Assembly (NCBI GenBank): GCA_029247405.1
Contig: JAQWLH010000156.1
Span: 1-64,000, forward strand
Source of the DNA: Mariniblastus sp.
Lineage (GTDB): Bacteria > Planctomycetota > Planctomycetia > Pirellulales > Pirellulaceae
Direction: 5' to 3'
DNA length: 64,000 nucleotides
Of this stretch, positions 7,642 to 16,138 are shown in pieces. The first letter of the stretch is position 1, and every line of letters begins with the position of its first letter. Under the pieces are notes generated by a model, which was not told the origin of the DNA, searched no databases, and saw only the letters and a program-made list of their open reading frames with translations. The position numbers and the translations under genes are program-made.

Positions 7642-10470
7642 CTAATGGTTGACGATAAATTCTTTGGTGTTGACCAATGCCCACATAACCCCAGTTACGC
7701 CATTGATCAAATCTTTGTCACCACGAATGTGAGCTTCGCAGCGAGTGAGTTCAGTTTCGGAGGGAAGCCGGCTAAGGGTTCGCAGATAAGCTTCGGTAAC
7801 GAATTCTCTCAGATTCAGTTCAACCTTCTGTTTTTCCGCCACCGCGATCTTGTCTCGAATGGGCTGGGTTTTTTTTATGGCCTTGTCAATCTGGTTTTGC
7901 ATTTTTTGGGCTTGCCGGTCGTTGCCAGCGGCAACCAGTTTTTGATGATTTTTCTTCATCGAAGAAATTCGTTTCTCTTGACTGGCAAGCTGGCGTTTTT
8001 CTGTGTCAGCAACCGATTTTGCCTGATGTTTCGCGGCCAATTGATTGAGCCAACTGTTCTTTCGCGTAAGCATCAAGTGAATGTCACGGTCGTTTTGCAT
8101 GTAGACCGTTTGGATCAAGCTTGTTTCGTCAGAGCGATCGCAATCGCAACTGCTGGCACGCTCCGAACGACCAAAAACACGAAGTGCAAAGGCAGAGTCG
8201 GTTGCACCCTTCTTTTTATTTCCATAGTTGGTCACCGTCCCGGGGATGGAAATGGCACGTCCTTCGACATCGTTGCGAAATTCGCTGTTCGCCTCGGGGT
8301 TTGAGGCGGCAAACGTTATTGCATCAAAAATGACTTCGGCTGGGAGTCTGCGAGGCAATGCCCGACTGAAATTTCGACGATCGTTAACGTTGGTTTCATT
8401 GGTCACCCAGCTCAACTGATAAGTTCGGCTGTTGGCAATCTCGCGATGCAACCACTTGAGATCAAAGTCTTGCTTGATAAATTCCGTGGCCAAGTAATCA
8501 AGTAGGGCGGCATTGCTCGGTGGATTGGCCATGTTCAAGTCGTCTGCCGGATCCACAATCCCAACTCCAAAATAGTTTTTCCAAACACGATTCACTAACG
8601 CGGTGGCGAAGAATGGATTATCGGGACGGCGCATCCACTCCATGACCGGTACGCGTACGTCTTCGTAGTCAGCTAATTCGACGGTTTCTGCCCCCAAGAG
8701 TCTGGCGTCTTTGACCGTTGGTTTGGGAATGCGCTGGGGCTTTTCGCCTTTTTTCTTTTTTTGTTTTTTACTTGCTTTGACTTTGTTTGAGTATTCTTTG
8801 AGTTCCTCTCGAGTTGGTTTTGGCTCGTGGACCGCCAAGAATCCGTAGGGAGTCGTCTCCCCCTGTTTCATTGCAACCAATAGCTTTTTGCGAAGGTTAC
8901 CTCGGTTCTTGTCTTTGGGGTCGATGTCCAGATTTTCAAGTATTTTTGCGAAGTCGTCTTTATCTTCCTGCGTTCGGCCACCGTTGTAGCTCTGTAACGA
9001 AACACCGGAAAAGAATTTTGAGAATTGCTTGAAATCGTCTTGGCTCCACTGATCAAAGGGATGTTTGTGGCATTGAGCACATTGAATTCGAAGCCCCAAA
9101 AAAGCGTGGGCAAAACTGATCGCCCGAGTGTCACGTGTTTGAAACTCTCGCCGCATCCAGTAGTAAGGCATGGAGTCGGTTTTGGCGTAATCACCTGCTT
9201 GACGGTTTAGCTGGGTCATGCGGTCGCAATAGTCGATATAACGCTCGCCAGGTTGGCGATTGATCCCCGTGACAATTCCTTCGATCATGTCGTCATAAGG
9301 AACATTTTTTTCAACCCGCTGATGGATCCAGTTGTACCACTGGTTGCTTGCGGAGTTGTTGTTGTACGAAATGTTGCGTAACTGCGACGTGTTGTTTTCG
9401 GTCATGTCGCAAAAGAAAGTCGTCCACCAAGCGACGTAGGCGGGTGATTCTAGGAGTTGGTCTATTTTCTTTTTGCGCTTGTCCGGATCTTGACTGGCTA
9501 AAAACTCGCGAATCTCCGCGGAAGTTGGAAGTGTCCCGGTAATGTCAAGAATGACCCGTCGGAGAAACATTGAGTCGTCAGAAAGTGGCGAGGGCTCAAC
9601 CCCCAGCTTGGCCCATTTCTGGGCAACTAATTGGTCGACGCGCGTGGGAGTTTTGAATTTGACTGCCAAATCGGAAGAGCGTTTGGCAATTGGATGAATC
9701 ACAGGAACGGGGACGACGGCGTTGTCATAGGAAACAACGACATGGGTATCCCCCGGTGTCGATTTCGTTGAGACATCTCCTTCTTCGCTAATGATTGCGA
9801 TTGAATCATCGTTGGAATGGAACCGACAAAGGGGGGTGACGTCTTCGATGGTTCCGTCTGCCCAGTGTGCGATTGCCTTCAGTTCAATGCTCTGCTCTGG
9901 ATCAAGAATTTGAATGTCACTTGGTTCAACCACCAAACGATCGAGTTGGTGAATTTTTTCAGGGGTTTTGGCTCCGTTATTAATCCAGGCGGAGAGGAGG
10001 TTAAATTGCCAGCTTCCTTTTTCGTAGCGAAGTCCACCTTCGTGGTTGTCTTCGTCGGTTGGTTTAGTCAGAACGAGGCTCTCTGCCGGGAATTCAAGGT
10101 TGACACGATCGTCTGCCAGAAGTGCTTCGTGATCAGCTTTAAAGTCATACCCGAATAAAGAAAGCTGGAACCCCCCCTGCCCTTGGAATGATCCATGGCA
10201 CGCGCGACCGTTGCAACCAAGACGTCCGAGTAGGGGAGCAACATGCTTCTGGAAATCAGGAGTCTCGTCCTCTGGGATGATTTTGAAGCGATCAATAACA
10301 CTCTTGCTGGCGTTGTTTTTAGCTTCAGAAACCGCGTGGTTCGATAAAGCTCGCTCGGACGCCGTTGGTTCATCCAAACAGCCCATTGCCAAGTTCACGC
10401 TGAGGAATAATGTGGAAATCGAAGCGAGAGCACTGACAATTTGCGTCGCTCTAAAATTACGTAGCTGCAC
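7642..10470 (-). CDS. Planctomycete DUF1549/DUF1553 protein with cytochrome-like and Ig-like domains
   Basis: From the GTG start the product is 942 residues with a signal sequence ending near AMGC, possibly a lipoprotein. A variant heme motif CNGRACH (86-92) lies in a planctomycete-cytochrome (PSCyt1-like) segment. A bacterial Ig-like domain follows (about residues 170-260), then DUF1549 with CAQCHKHPF, and a C-terminal DUF1553. Between the last two is a lysine-rich insertion containing KQKKKKGEKPQR. The start is decided by an AGGAG six bases before the GTG. The open frame extends further upstream to 10707, but that would overlap the preceding gene and bury the signal peptide. The family is thought to be periplasmic, redox-linked or polysaccharide-related, and is normally paired with DUF1501. 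Function is not proven. Confidence 0.88.
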   Translation of the reverse strand: MQLRNFRATQIVSALASISTLFLSVNLAMGCLDEPTASERALSNHAVSEAKNNASKSVIDRFKIIPEDETPDFQKHVAPLLGRLGCNGRACHGSFQGQGGFQLSLFGYDFKADHEALLADDRVNLEFPAESLVLTKPTDEDNHEGGLRYEKGSWQFNLLSAWINNGAKTPEKIHQLDRLVVEPSDIQILDPEQSIELKAIAHWADGTIEDVTPLCRFHSNDDSIAIISEEGDVSTKSTPGDTHVVVSYDNAVVPVPVIHPIAKRSSDLAVKFKTPTRVDQLVAQKWAKLGVEPSPLSDDSMFLRRVILDITGTLPTSAEIREFLASQDPDKRKKKIDQLLESPAYVAWWTTFFCDMTENNTSQLRNISYNNNSASNQWYNWIHQRVEKNVPYDDMIEGIVTGINRQPGERYIDYCDRMTQLNRQAGDYAKTDSMPYYWMRREFQTRDTRAISFAHAFLGLRIQCAQCHKHPFDQWSQDDFKQFSKFFSGVSLQSYNGGRTQEDKDDFAKILENLDIDPKDKNRGNLRKKLLVAMKQGETTPYGFLAVHEPKPTREELKEYSNKVKASKKQKKKKGEKPQRIPKPTVKDARLLGAETVELADYEDVRVPVMEWMRRPDNPFFATALVNRVWKNYFGVGIVDPADDLNMANPPSNAALLDYLATEFIKQDFDLKWLHREIANSRTYQLSWVTNETNVNDRRNFSRALPRRLPAEVIFDAITFAASNPEANSEFRNDVEGRAISIPGTVTNYGNKKKGATDSAFALRVFGRSERASSCDCDRSDETSLIQTVYMQNDRDIHLMLTRKNSWLNQLAAKHQAKSVADTEKRQLASQEKRISSMKKNHQKLVAAGNDRQAQKMQNQIDKAIKKTQPIRDKIAVAEKQKVELNLREFVTEAYLRTLSRLPSETELTRCEAHIRGDKDLINGVTGVMWALVNTKEFIVNH

Positions 10471-10476
10471 TTGATG

Positions 10477-10481
10477 CTCCT
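10477..10481 (-). promoter_or_regulatory. Ribosome binding site deciding a GTG start
   Basis: AGGAG on the minus strand lies six bases upstream of GTG (10470-10468). It is one of the few good Shine-Dalgarno sequences in the window and fixes the start of the DUF1549/1553 gene well inside the longer open frame. Confidence 0.75.
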
Positions 10482-10549
10482 GAATTGTCGGCGTCCGTGG
10501 CAGTCCATCGTCAAGCATGTCTTGGATCACATCCTGATTACTGAACGGC

Positions 10550-11338
10550 CTATTTGTCCGAATCTGATTTCCTCTTTTGCTTGCCCGTTTGATCTGGCTT
10601 CTTGCGGCGAGGATCGGATTTCTTCCTGCTGTTTGTTTTGTCGTTTTGGGCGCTGAAGCGCTTTGAAGTTTTGTCAATTTCTGCCATTCGACGGTTGACC
10701 CATTCAAGCTGGTTGGGTTTGAGTTCGTCTAATTGCGACTGAAGTTTAGCGTATCTTTTTTTCGCTTGTTCGGTGTCAATTAAAAGTTGAGCGAGACGTA
10801 AGTTGGCTTGCTCTTCGATGAGTGGCCGAATCTGGGATCGCAGTTTCGCTTTTTCTTTTTCAGATTTTTTGATGGCCAACTGAGCTGTCAAAAGTTGGAT
10901 TCGTGAGGCAAGAACCCATTGTTCAAGTGAACGCTGGTAGCGAGAAGGTGAATTTCGTTCCATGCCTTGGAGATTTTTGACATTCCTGTCGAGCGTGCGC
11001 AATACAGTTTGATACTGTTGCGGGCGATGTTTTTTGAGTTGGTTGAGCAGTGGGCGAAGTTCTTGATGGTGAGTGTCAACAAACTTCATTAGCTCACCCC
11101 GTCGCTTTGAAGAGATCGGTTGTGGCGGGGTTGGCTTTTTGTCGGTTGCTACTTGAGCCGTCGTTTTGCTGTCGAGAGCTTGCTTAAAAGCCGGTGAGAC
11201 AGGCTTTTTTTGCTTGACGGAGCTCTGTGAGGATTTGAGTCCAGCAACCGGTGGGTTGTCCTGTGAATACGCAAGGTTGACCCAACAGCAGGGCAACCAA
11301 ATTAGTGCAATGATTAGATTTGACGCAAGCAAACGCAT
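10550..11338 (-). CDS. Secreted Lys/Gln-rich coiled-coil protein, unknown function
   Basis: The 262-residue protein has a signal peptide (MRLLASNLIIALIWLPCCWV, cleavage likely after AYS). A Pro/Lys/Gln-rich linker follows, then a mostly helical, highly charged region (about 85-235) likely to be coiled coil, and a very basic tail rich in K, R, D and S. I do not recognise a family. The start codon overlaps the stop of the anti-sigma-like gene by one base (TAATG), so translation is probably coupled. The DUF1549/1553 gene begins 80 bases after its stop. By position it may sense or bind something in the periplasm linked to the sigma/anti-sigma switch; this is inference. Confidence 0.75.
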   Translation of the reverse strand: MRLLASNLIIALIWLPCCWVNLAYSQDNPPVAGLKSSQSSVKQKKPVSPAFKQALDSKTTAQVATDKKPTPPQPISSKRRGELMKFVDTHHQELRPLLNQLKKHRPQQYQTVLRTLDRNVKNLQGMERNSPSRYQRSLEQWVLASRIQLLTAQLAIKKSEKEKAKLRSQIRPLIEEQANLRLAQLLIDTEQAKKRYAKLQSQLDELKPNQLEWVNRRMAEIDKTSKRFSAQNDKTNSRKKSDPRRKKPDQTGKQKRKSDSDK

Positions 11339-11928
11339 TATTCAAACGCCTCCGCTGAGTTTTCTATCTCAGTCAGAGCAACAAACATCCAGTCTTCGGT
11401 TTCTACGGTTTTATCGTCGGCGTCGGTAAAAGCAATCTCGCTGAAGTCATCAAAGAACTCGTCTTCAGCTCGATCTAGCATCAACTCCTCTTTCTCGACA
11501 ACGGTATCGGCCCAAGCAACCGCAAGGTTCGATTCGAAGGTGGCAGCAATGGATCCCGCGTCAGTCACTCCTGAATCGTTGGGTGCCGTGGGGTCACTCA
11601 AGAGACCCCAGCTAATGACGACAAGCAACATCGCGGCAGCGGCCGTAAACAAAATACCGGGGCGTTTCAGCCAAGAGCGAGCGGGCGGGCGTTGAGACAT
11701 GGAAATCTGAATCGTGTGGCTTGATTCAGCCAGTCGCCTACCGGCATAAATGACTTGGGTCTGCTCAACTGCGTCGATTAATGCTTGCTGTGCCGCGGCG
11801 TCAGACGCCAGTCGCGCCTCAAACTCTTCGCGGTCACTCTCCGACAGCTCGTCACTGACGTAACAGAACGCCAACCAATCAAGATCTTGATCACCAACGT
11901 TATTCTGTAGTCGTAATTTGGGATTCAT
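11338..11928 (-). CDS. Anti-sigma-factor-like membrane protein
   Basis: The 196-residue protein has an N-terminal acidic helical domain (DLDWLAFCYVSDELSESDRE) like planctomycete anti-sigma proteins, a single transmembrane segment (about 92-108, ILFTAAAAMLLVVISWGLL), and an acidic C-terminal region that would be periplasmic. The classical zinc motif HxxxCxxC is absent, so if it binds the sigma factor it belongs to a non-zinc class. It follows the ECF sigma gene by 63 bases and overlaps the next gene by one base. Function is inferred from topology and its place directly after the sigma gene. Confidence 0.75.
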   Translation of the reverse strand: MNPKLRLQNNVGDQDLDWLAFCYVSDELSESDREEFEARLASDAAAQQALIDAVEQTQVIYAGRRLAESSHTIQISMSQRPPARSWLKRPGILFTAAAAMLLVVISWGLLSDPTAPNDSGVTDAGSIAATFESNLAVAWADTVVEKEELMLDRAEDEFFDDFSEIAFTDADDKTVETEDWMFVALTEIENSAEAFE

Positions 11929-11991
11929 TTTAATATTCCAAATCTAAATTGAGAGTTTTGGCGGATGCCACGCGGTCCAGCCACTGGGCCG

Positions 11992-12597
11992 CTACTCATC
12001 ATCTGCTGGTTGTAAAATAGGTTTGAGTTTTTTTAAAGCTGCCTGCATTCGAGCTAATACTGTTCCCAAAGGAACATTCAACTCGTCGGCAATCTCTCTG
12101 AATTTCAAGCTTTCGTAGATTCTTTTTTCAACAACAATGCGCTGATTGTCCGGTAGCCGCAATAACGCCTCTCGAACCTGTTTGATGTCTTCTTGTCGGA
12201 TAGCGAAGTAGACTGACTGGCTGAGCCGGTCGTCGGTTCCGCGATCCGCACTTCCTTGCATTTGAACTTTCCAAGCAACTCCTTCGGCATGCTTGCGGCC
12301 AATTGACTCCCGCCTTCGAATCAACATCGCCTCATTGTAAGCAACTCGAAATAGCCAACTTTTAAGTGAGTCCTGCTGTTGAACTGTATGCCCTTTTTCC
12401 AACAGTCTGGCAAAGGTCGTCTGAAGCGCATCGGCCGCCGCCGCCTCATTACGAAGCAAACCGAGCAGGAACCGATTAAGCCCTACGGCATGTTCCTCGT
12501 AGACCAATTTGGCACGTGCCTGATCGAAAGGAGCCGAGGTTGGTTTTGAAGAATCTGAAGTCACATTTTCACCAAAACCAGAGCGCTTCCTGCTCAC
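11992..12597 (-). CDS. ECF-type RNA polymerase sigma factor
   Basis: The 201-residue protein has the two-domain ECF layout. A sigma region 2 lies around 25-95 (DALQTTFARLLEKG and SWLFRVAYNEAMLIRRR). A sigma region 4 sits at the C-terminus (LPDNQRIVVEKRIYESL followed by the helix-turn-helix FREIADELNVPLGTVLARM). It heads an operon with an anti-sigma-like protein, a secreted coiled-coil protein and the DUF1549/1553 and DUF1501 genes. It is therefore likely to control that operon and perhaps itself in response to an extracytoplasmic signal. The region upstream (12598-13288) would hold its promoter. Confidence 0.92.
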   Translation of the reverse strand: MSRKRSGFGENVTSDSSKPTSAPFDQARAKLVYEEHAVGLNRFLLGLLRNEAAAADALQTTFARLLEKGHTVQQQDSLKSWLFRVAYNEAMLIRRRESIGRKHAEGVAWKVQMQGSADRGTDDRLSQSVYFAIRQEDIKQVREALLRLPDNQRIVVEKRIYESLKFREIADELNVPLGTVLARMQAALKKLKPILQPADDE

Positions 12598-13288
12598 AAA
12601 TTAAGACGTTCAAACCCGCGAATTTATTGAAATTTCGTCAAATTGAGTCAAATGATGGGCTTATTATCCAAAAACCACGCGTTTTGAAGATTTTAGTGCC
12701 CTTCAATCCTTTTATCTTACCACCAAAAAGGCTTTCAGGACGATGGCCGATTACATTTCGAAAATGCCGCGATTTCCAAGGTGCAGTGAAGCGCTGCATC
12801 GACTGGATGGTTTTTAGGTTGTTCAAATCGCTCGCTGCCGAGGTAACTAGAGCCATGGACGAGCTCCTGGGTCGTCAAATCTTATCGCCGAATCCCTTCG
12901 GCTCAACGCGGTAGTCTTCCCCCAAAGGTGGGGTGCCTTCTTGTTGAGAACGGCAGGAGTGCGGTTTATTGTTTTTGGGTTACTGATTGGGTCTGTTGGA
13001 AAATCAGCGACTCGTTGGTTGCCAAACTGGGATAGTTCATGAATTTTTGAATCAGAGTGTTATCAAGTTCCCGCGTGGAGTGACTCTTCGAGTTTGCCAA
13101 TTCGCAAACCTGGCTTGAATCGCGCAAGGAGCAAACGCGAAATTCCAACAGTGTCTCGGTAGGAGTTACGCGTTATTAGTTGGGAGGATTAGGTTGCTTC
13201 GTTCGCGCAGGTGCTAAAAATACTGCCACGAATTCGGCCACGAATTGGGCCACGAATTGGTTGCGTAGCAATGGATGATCACCGCCGG
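12598..13288. other. Gene-poor region of about 690 bases
   Basis: No supported gene. Short open frames on both strands have no protein-like character. It contains a small CCCC/GGGG hairpin near 12910-12924 and three tandem copies of a 12-base unit at 13226-13261. It should contain the promoter of the sigma-factor operon at its left end and the 3' end of the broken FG-GAP gene at its right end. Confidence 0.5.
13226..13261. repeat. Three tandem copies of a 12-base unit
   Basis: The unit CCACGAATTSGG occurs at 13226-13237, 13238-13249 and 13250-13261 (last base changed), 27 bases past the end of the broken FG-GAP gene. The function is unknown. It could be a small replication-slippage expansion. 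Confidence 0.7.
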
Positions 13289-15712
13289 CTACCACTTGTG
13301 TAAAACTTCGATTTCGCGGCTATTCTCTCTGATTCGGATACTTTGATTGGCATCAAGATCAGTGAGTTCCTGAGTTTCCCCCGCTGGCCAGCGGATCATC
13401 AGTTTGTCGATTTTTTCTGCTTGACCCAGTCCGATCCAAGCGGCCGCCGGGCCAATGCCCATGAAGCCGTTGGTAGGAAAAAGGTCTCGAACAATCTGCT
13501 TGTCGCCGCAATGAGCCGTCAACCGGGCTCCAATGCCTGGGCGATTTGATTTCACACCTCTGAGCCGAATTTCAATTCGATTATTCTGAAGCAGTTGGTT
13601 GGAAAATACCCGCAGCGATCCGCCACCGGCCGAAGCGACAAGCAGATCCTGCGCACCATCCCGGTCGATGTCACAGCCAATTACCGAGCGTGAATCAGAG
13701 TCAATGTCAGTCGAAGATGCGAATGATCCGTCAATAAATTTTTGTCCGTCGACGTTAATAAATAATTTATTCCGTTCAAAAGCGCTTAAATTCTCGCCTA
13801 ACTCGGGAATCATCAGCGGGTTCTCAACCCAGAATTCCCCTCTTTCTTGATCAACATCACCGATTGCAGGAAGTTTACCCAAACGATCATTCGGAGCTGT
13901 CACGACAGCCCGCCACAAACACGTTCAGCCATCCGGCCTCTCTCTGTCGAAACTCATAAAGCCTGCTGTCGAATATAAATCCAGTAATCCATCACTGTTG
14001 ATATCGAGCATCGTAGGTGCCCAGGCCCAGCCGACTTCGTTCACGCCAGCGTCGACGCTGCGATCCTCGTATTCATTGCCGTTCCAGCAGTACAAACGGT
14101 TGCCTGCACAAGAGCCAAGAATTTGACGATAAACTTCCGGTTCGTAATCCTCTTCGGAGACCATCGCAATAATTCGACGGCCCATCTTGGAAAACATGTT
14201 CGCCACATAAAGATCGGATTGACCATCATTGTTGATATCGCCGGCGACGACTCCCATGCTGGTCGCGAATCCATCCGACCCCGAAGTCGAAGAAACGTCT
14301 TCGAAATAACCTCCATTTTCACGACTCACTAGGAGGGTGTTTTTTCCAAAGTCATTCGCGATGTACAGGTCGGGGTAATGATCATCGTTGTAAAAAAACC
14401 AAGCTGCTGCGTGCGTGTGGCATTTGCCTCCCGAGGCGTCCGTCAGCTCAGTGACATTTGAGAAGGATCCGTCACGGTTGTTTTTAAAGAGCTGGTTTTC
14501 CTTGCCGGTGCCCGACTCGTCGACCCATTTCGCCTGTTGAGGCGATGATTCTGTTTGATGTTGCTTCGATCTGCCAAAAGGTCGTTGGTACAGAACGTAC
14601 AGGTCAAGAAATCCGTCATTGTTAAAGTCAACGACGTTGAGCCCCATTGTTTCCGGGGCAAAAGTCAGATGGGTGTCTGCTGTAATGTCGGAAAATGTTT
14701 TGCCGGCTTCGTTTTTAAAAACTTTGGCCCCTGAAATTAACTCAGGAAAACCATCATTGTCGATGTCGATCCAAGCTGTTGAAAAAATCGCATCTGTATG
14801 GGGCCCCGTTTCAGTCGGGGCTATTCCAAGTTCTTTTGTCACGTCTACGTATTTTCCATCCTGGTACGCGAGAACTTTTCGGGTCTTGTTCAGGGACATA
14901 ACGGCAATGTCAAAGTCATTGTCCAGATCGAAATCTTCAATCGCAATTTGGAAATTGTGCTGGTTCGTTTTCCCTTTTCCTAAGATCCAGTTGTCGTCGA
15001 GTTGGACATTGTCGAGGCCCAGTGCCGAAGTGATCTCGCCCATCAAGGGCTCGGTACAGATTCGAATTGTTTCGTTTTTAATCTTCCAAGACATGATGGC
15101 CGGGATTTCGCCCAGCTGCTCTTCATCTTCGATAACAACAATAACATCGCTTTTCGATTGGTATTGGAGCGACTGGCCAGTGTGGTCCTTACCACTTCCA
15201 GAAAGCAATAGTTCAAGTTGCCAATTCTTATCTCCAAGGTCCGCAATTTTTAGTACTCGAAGTTTTTTTTGATCAATTTTGATATCCTTTAAAGGCATCG
15301 AAATCTGATCGGAAAATTCTTGGAAGTTGGCTGCTTCTCGTAGTTGTTGGTCGGACGGAGTTCTTGTTCGCTGCTCCAGTGGTGGCTGTTGAATACAGTT
15401 CCATTCAATTTCATTTGGGATTTTGAGTATGGGGGAGTCGCGGAAAAAGGTCCGCAGGTGGTCAGTCTTTCGCGAAGCCCAAGCCTTGACAAAAGGTTTG
15501 CAGATCCGGCTTTCGATTTCAAAAGTCATGTGTTCCGCATCCCAAATTACTTTTTGCTTATCTGGGTCAAGCATCCCTTCGATATTTACTTCTGCATTAA
15601 GCGGGCTCGCCAGTTTTTCTCGTTCTTCTGATTGTCTCGAGAGAAGCCAAGTCACGATCGCAATTGCAAAAAAGATGAAAAGCATCGCTAGTGTGCTGAT
15701 GAAATTTTTCAT
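13289..15712 (-). pseudogene. FG-GAP/ASPIC protein gene interrupted by one in-frame UGA
   Basis: This is the paralog of the gene at 3665-6082 (same order: signal anchor MKNFISTLAML, lead domain, FG-GAP/VCBS repeats such as DFDLDNDFDIA, DIDNDGFPELI and DINNDGQSDLY, then ASPIC/UnbV with NRPGIGARL and GFMGIGPAAAWIGLG). A single TGA at 13927-13925 interrupts it after MSFDRERPDG. The same frame then continues with TCLWRAVV and stays open to 13289. In the intact paralog the aligned residues are DG-ISSLWKAIV, so the stop replaces an Ile codon with no frameshift. As annotated, a 595-residue truncated product would lose the last repeats and the ASPIC domain. It is either a nonsense-mutated gene, an assembly error or a read-through gene. 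Upstream ATG at 15718 is also possible. Confidence 0.8.
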
Positions 15713-16138
15713 TTGCATAAGTAAGAAACTTTCTAATTAACACTTGCGAGGGTAGAGGAAGTGACGCGAGCTGATAAAAGTGTGTAATTACCTATACTTT
15801 ACTGCATTTGGGGCCAAGGACAGCTTCATGTTAATTTTGGCGAAAAAATTGCCCCTTGAAGCGAGTTTTTTGGGGTGGTTGTGTTGAGTTTTCGTTTTTC
15901 GCGGTTGCTGCGGTGTGTTCGCAATGTGGTTGTTTGTGTTTTTTTCGGCTCAGACTCCCTTGGTTTGCTAACAATGAATCCGGTTTTGCGGTTCGGCGAT
16001 TGGGAAAAGGGCATCCTCGTGCTTGGCCGTTGCTCTAGACGACCTCTAATTTTGTCGAGCACAGGCTATAATCAGTATTTTGATGACCCTTTTGATGATT
16101 GATTTCCAAAGGGCCCCTGAATTTGGAGCTAAATCGAG
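15713..16138. other. Divergent intergenic region with a candidate promoter
   Basis: About 420 bases lie between the minus-strand FG-GAP gene and the plus-strand permease, with no convincing gene. A TATAAT at 16067-16072 could be a -10 element for the permease (start at 16139), but no good -35 sits 17 bases upstream. A GGAG at 16125-16128 is a reasonable Shine-Dalgarno for the TTG start at 16139. Confidence 0.4.

Noticed and set aside
10471-10707. N-terminal extension of the DUF1549/1553 gene to 10707
   Set aside because: It would overlap the preceding gene, has no signal sequence at its start, and the AGGAG-GTG at 10481-10468 gives a proper signal peptide.
12516-12914. 132-residue plus-strand frame opposite the sigma gene
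   Set aside because: No family features, and it is mostly the complement of a clear sigma-factor gene.
13289-13927. Selenocysteine reading of the UGA in the FG-GAP gene
   Set aside because: The aligned residue in the paralog is Ile, not Cys, the nearby hairpin is short with a two-base loop, and no selenocysteine genes are in the window. Left as an open but unlikely option.
14619-15272. 217-residue plus-strand frame
   Set aside because: It lies wholly opposite the FG-GAP gene and has Ser-rich shadow composition.
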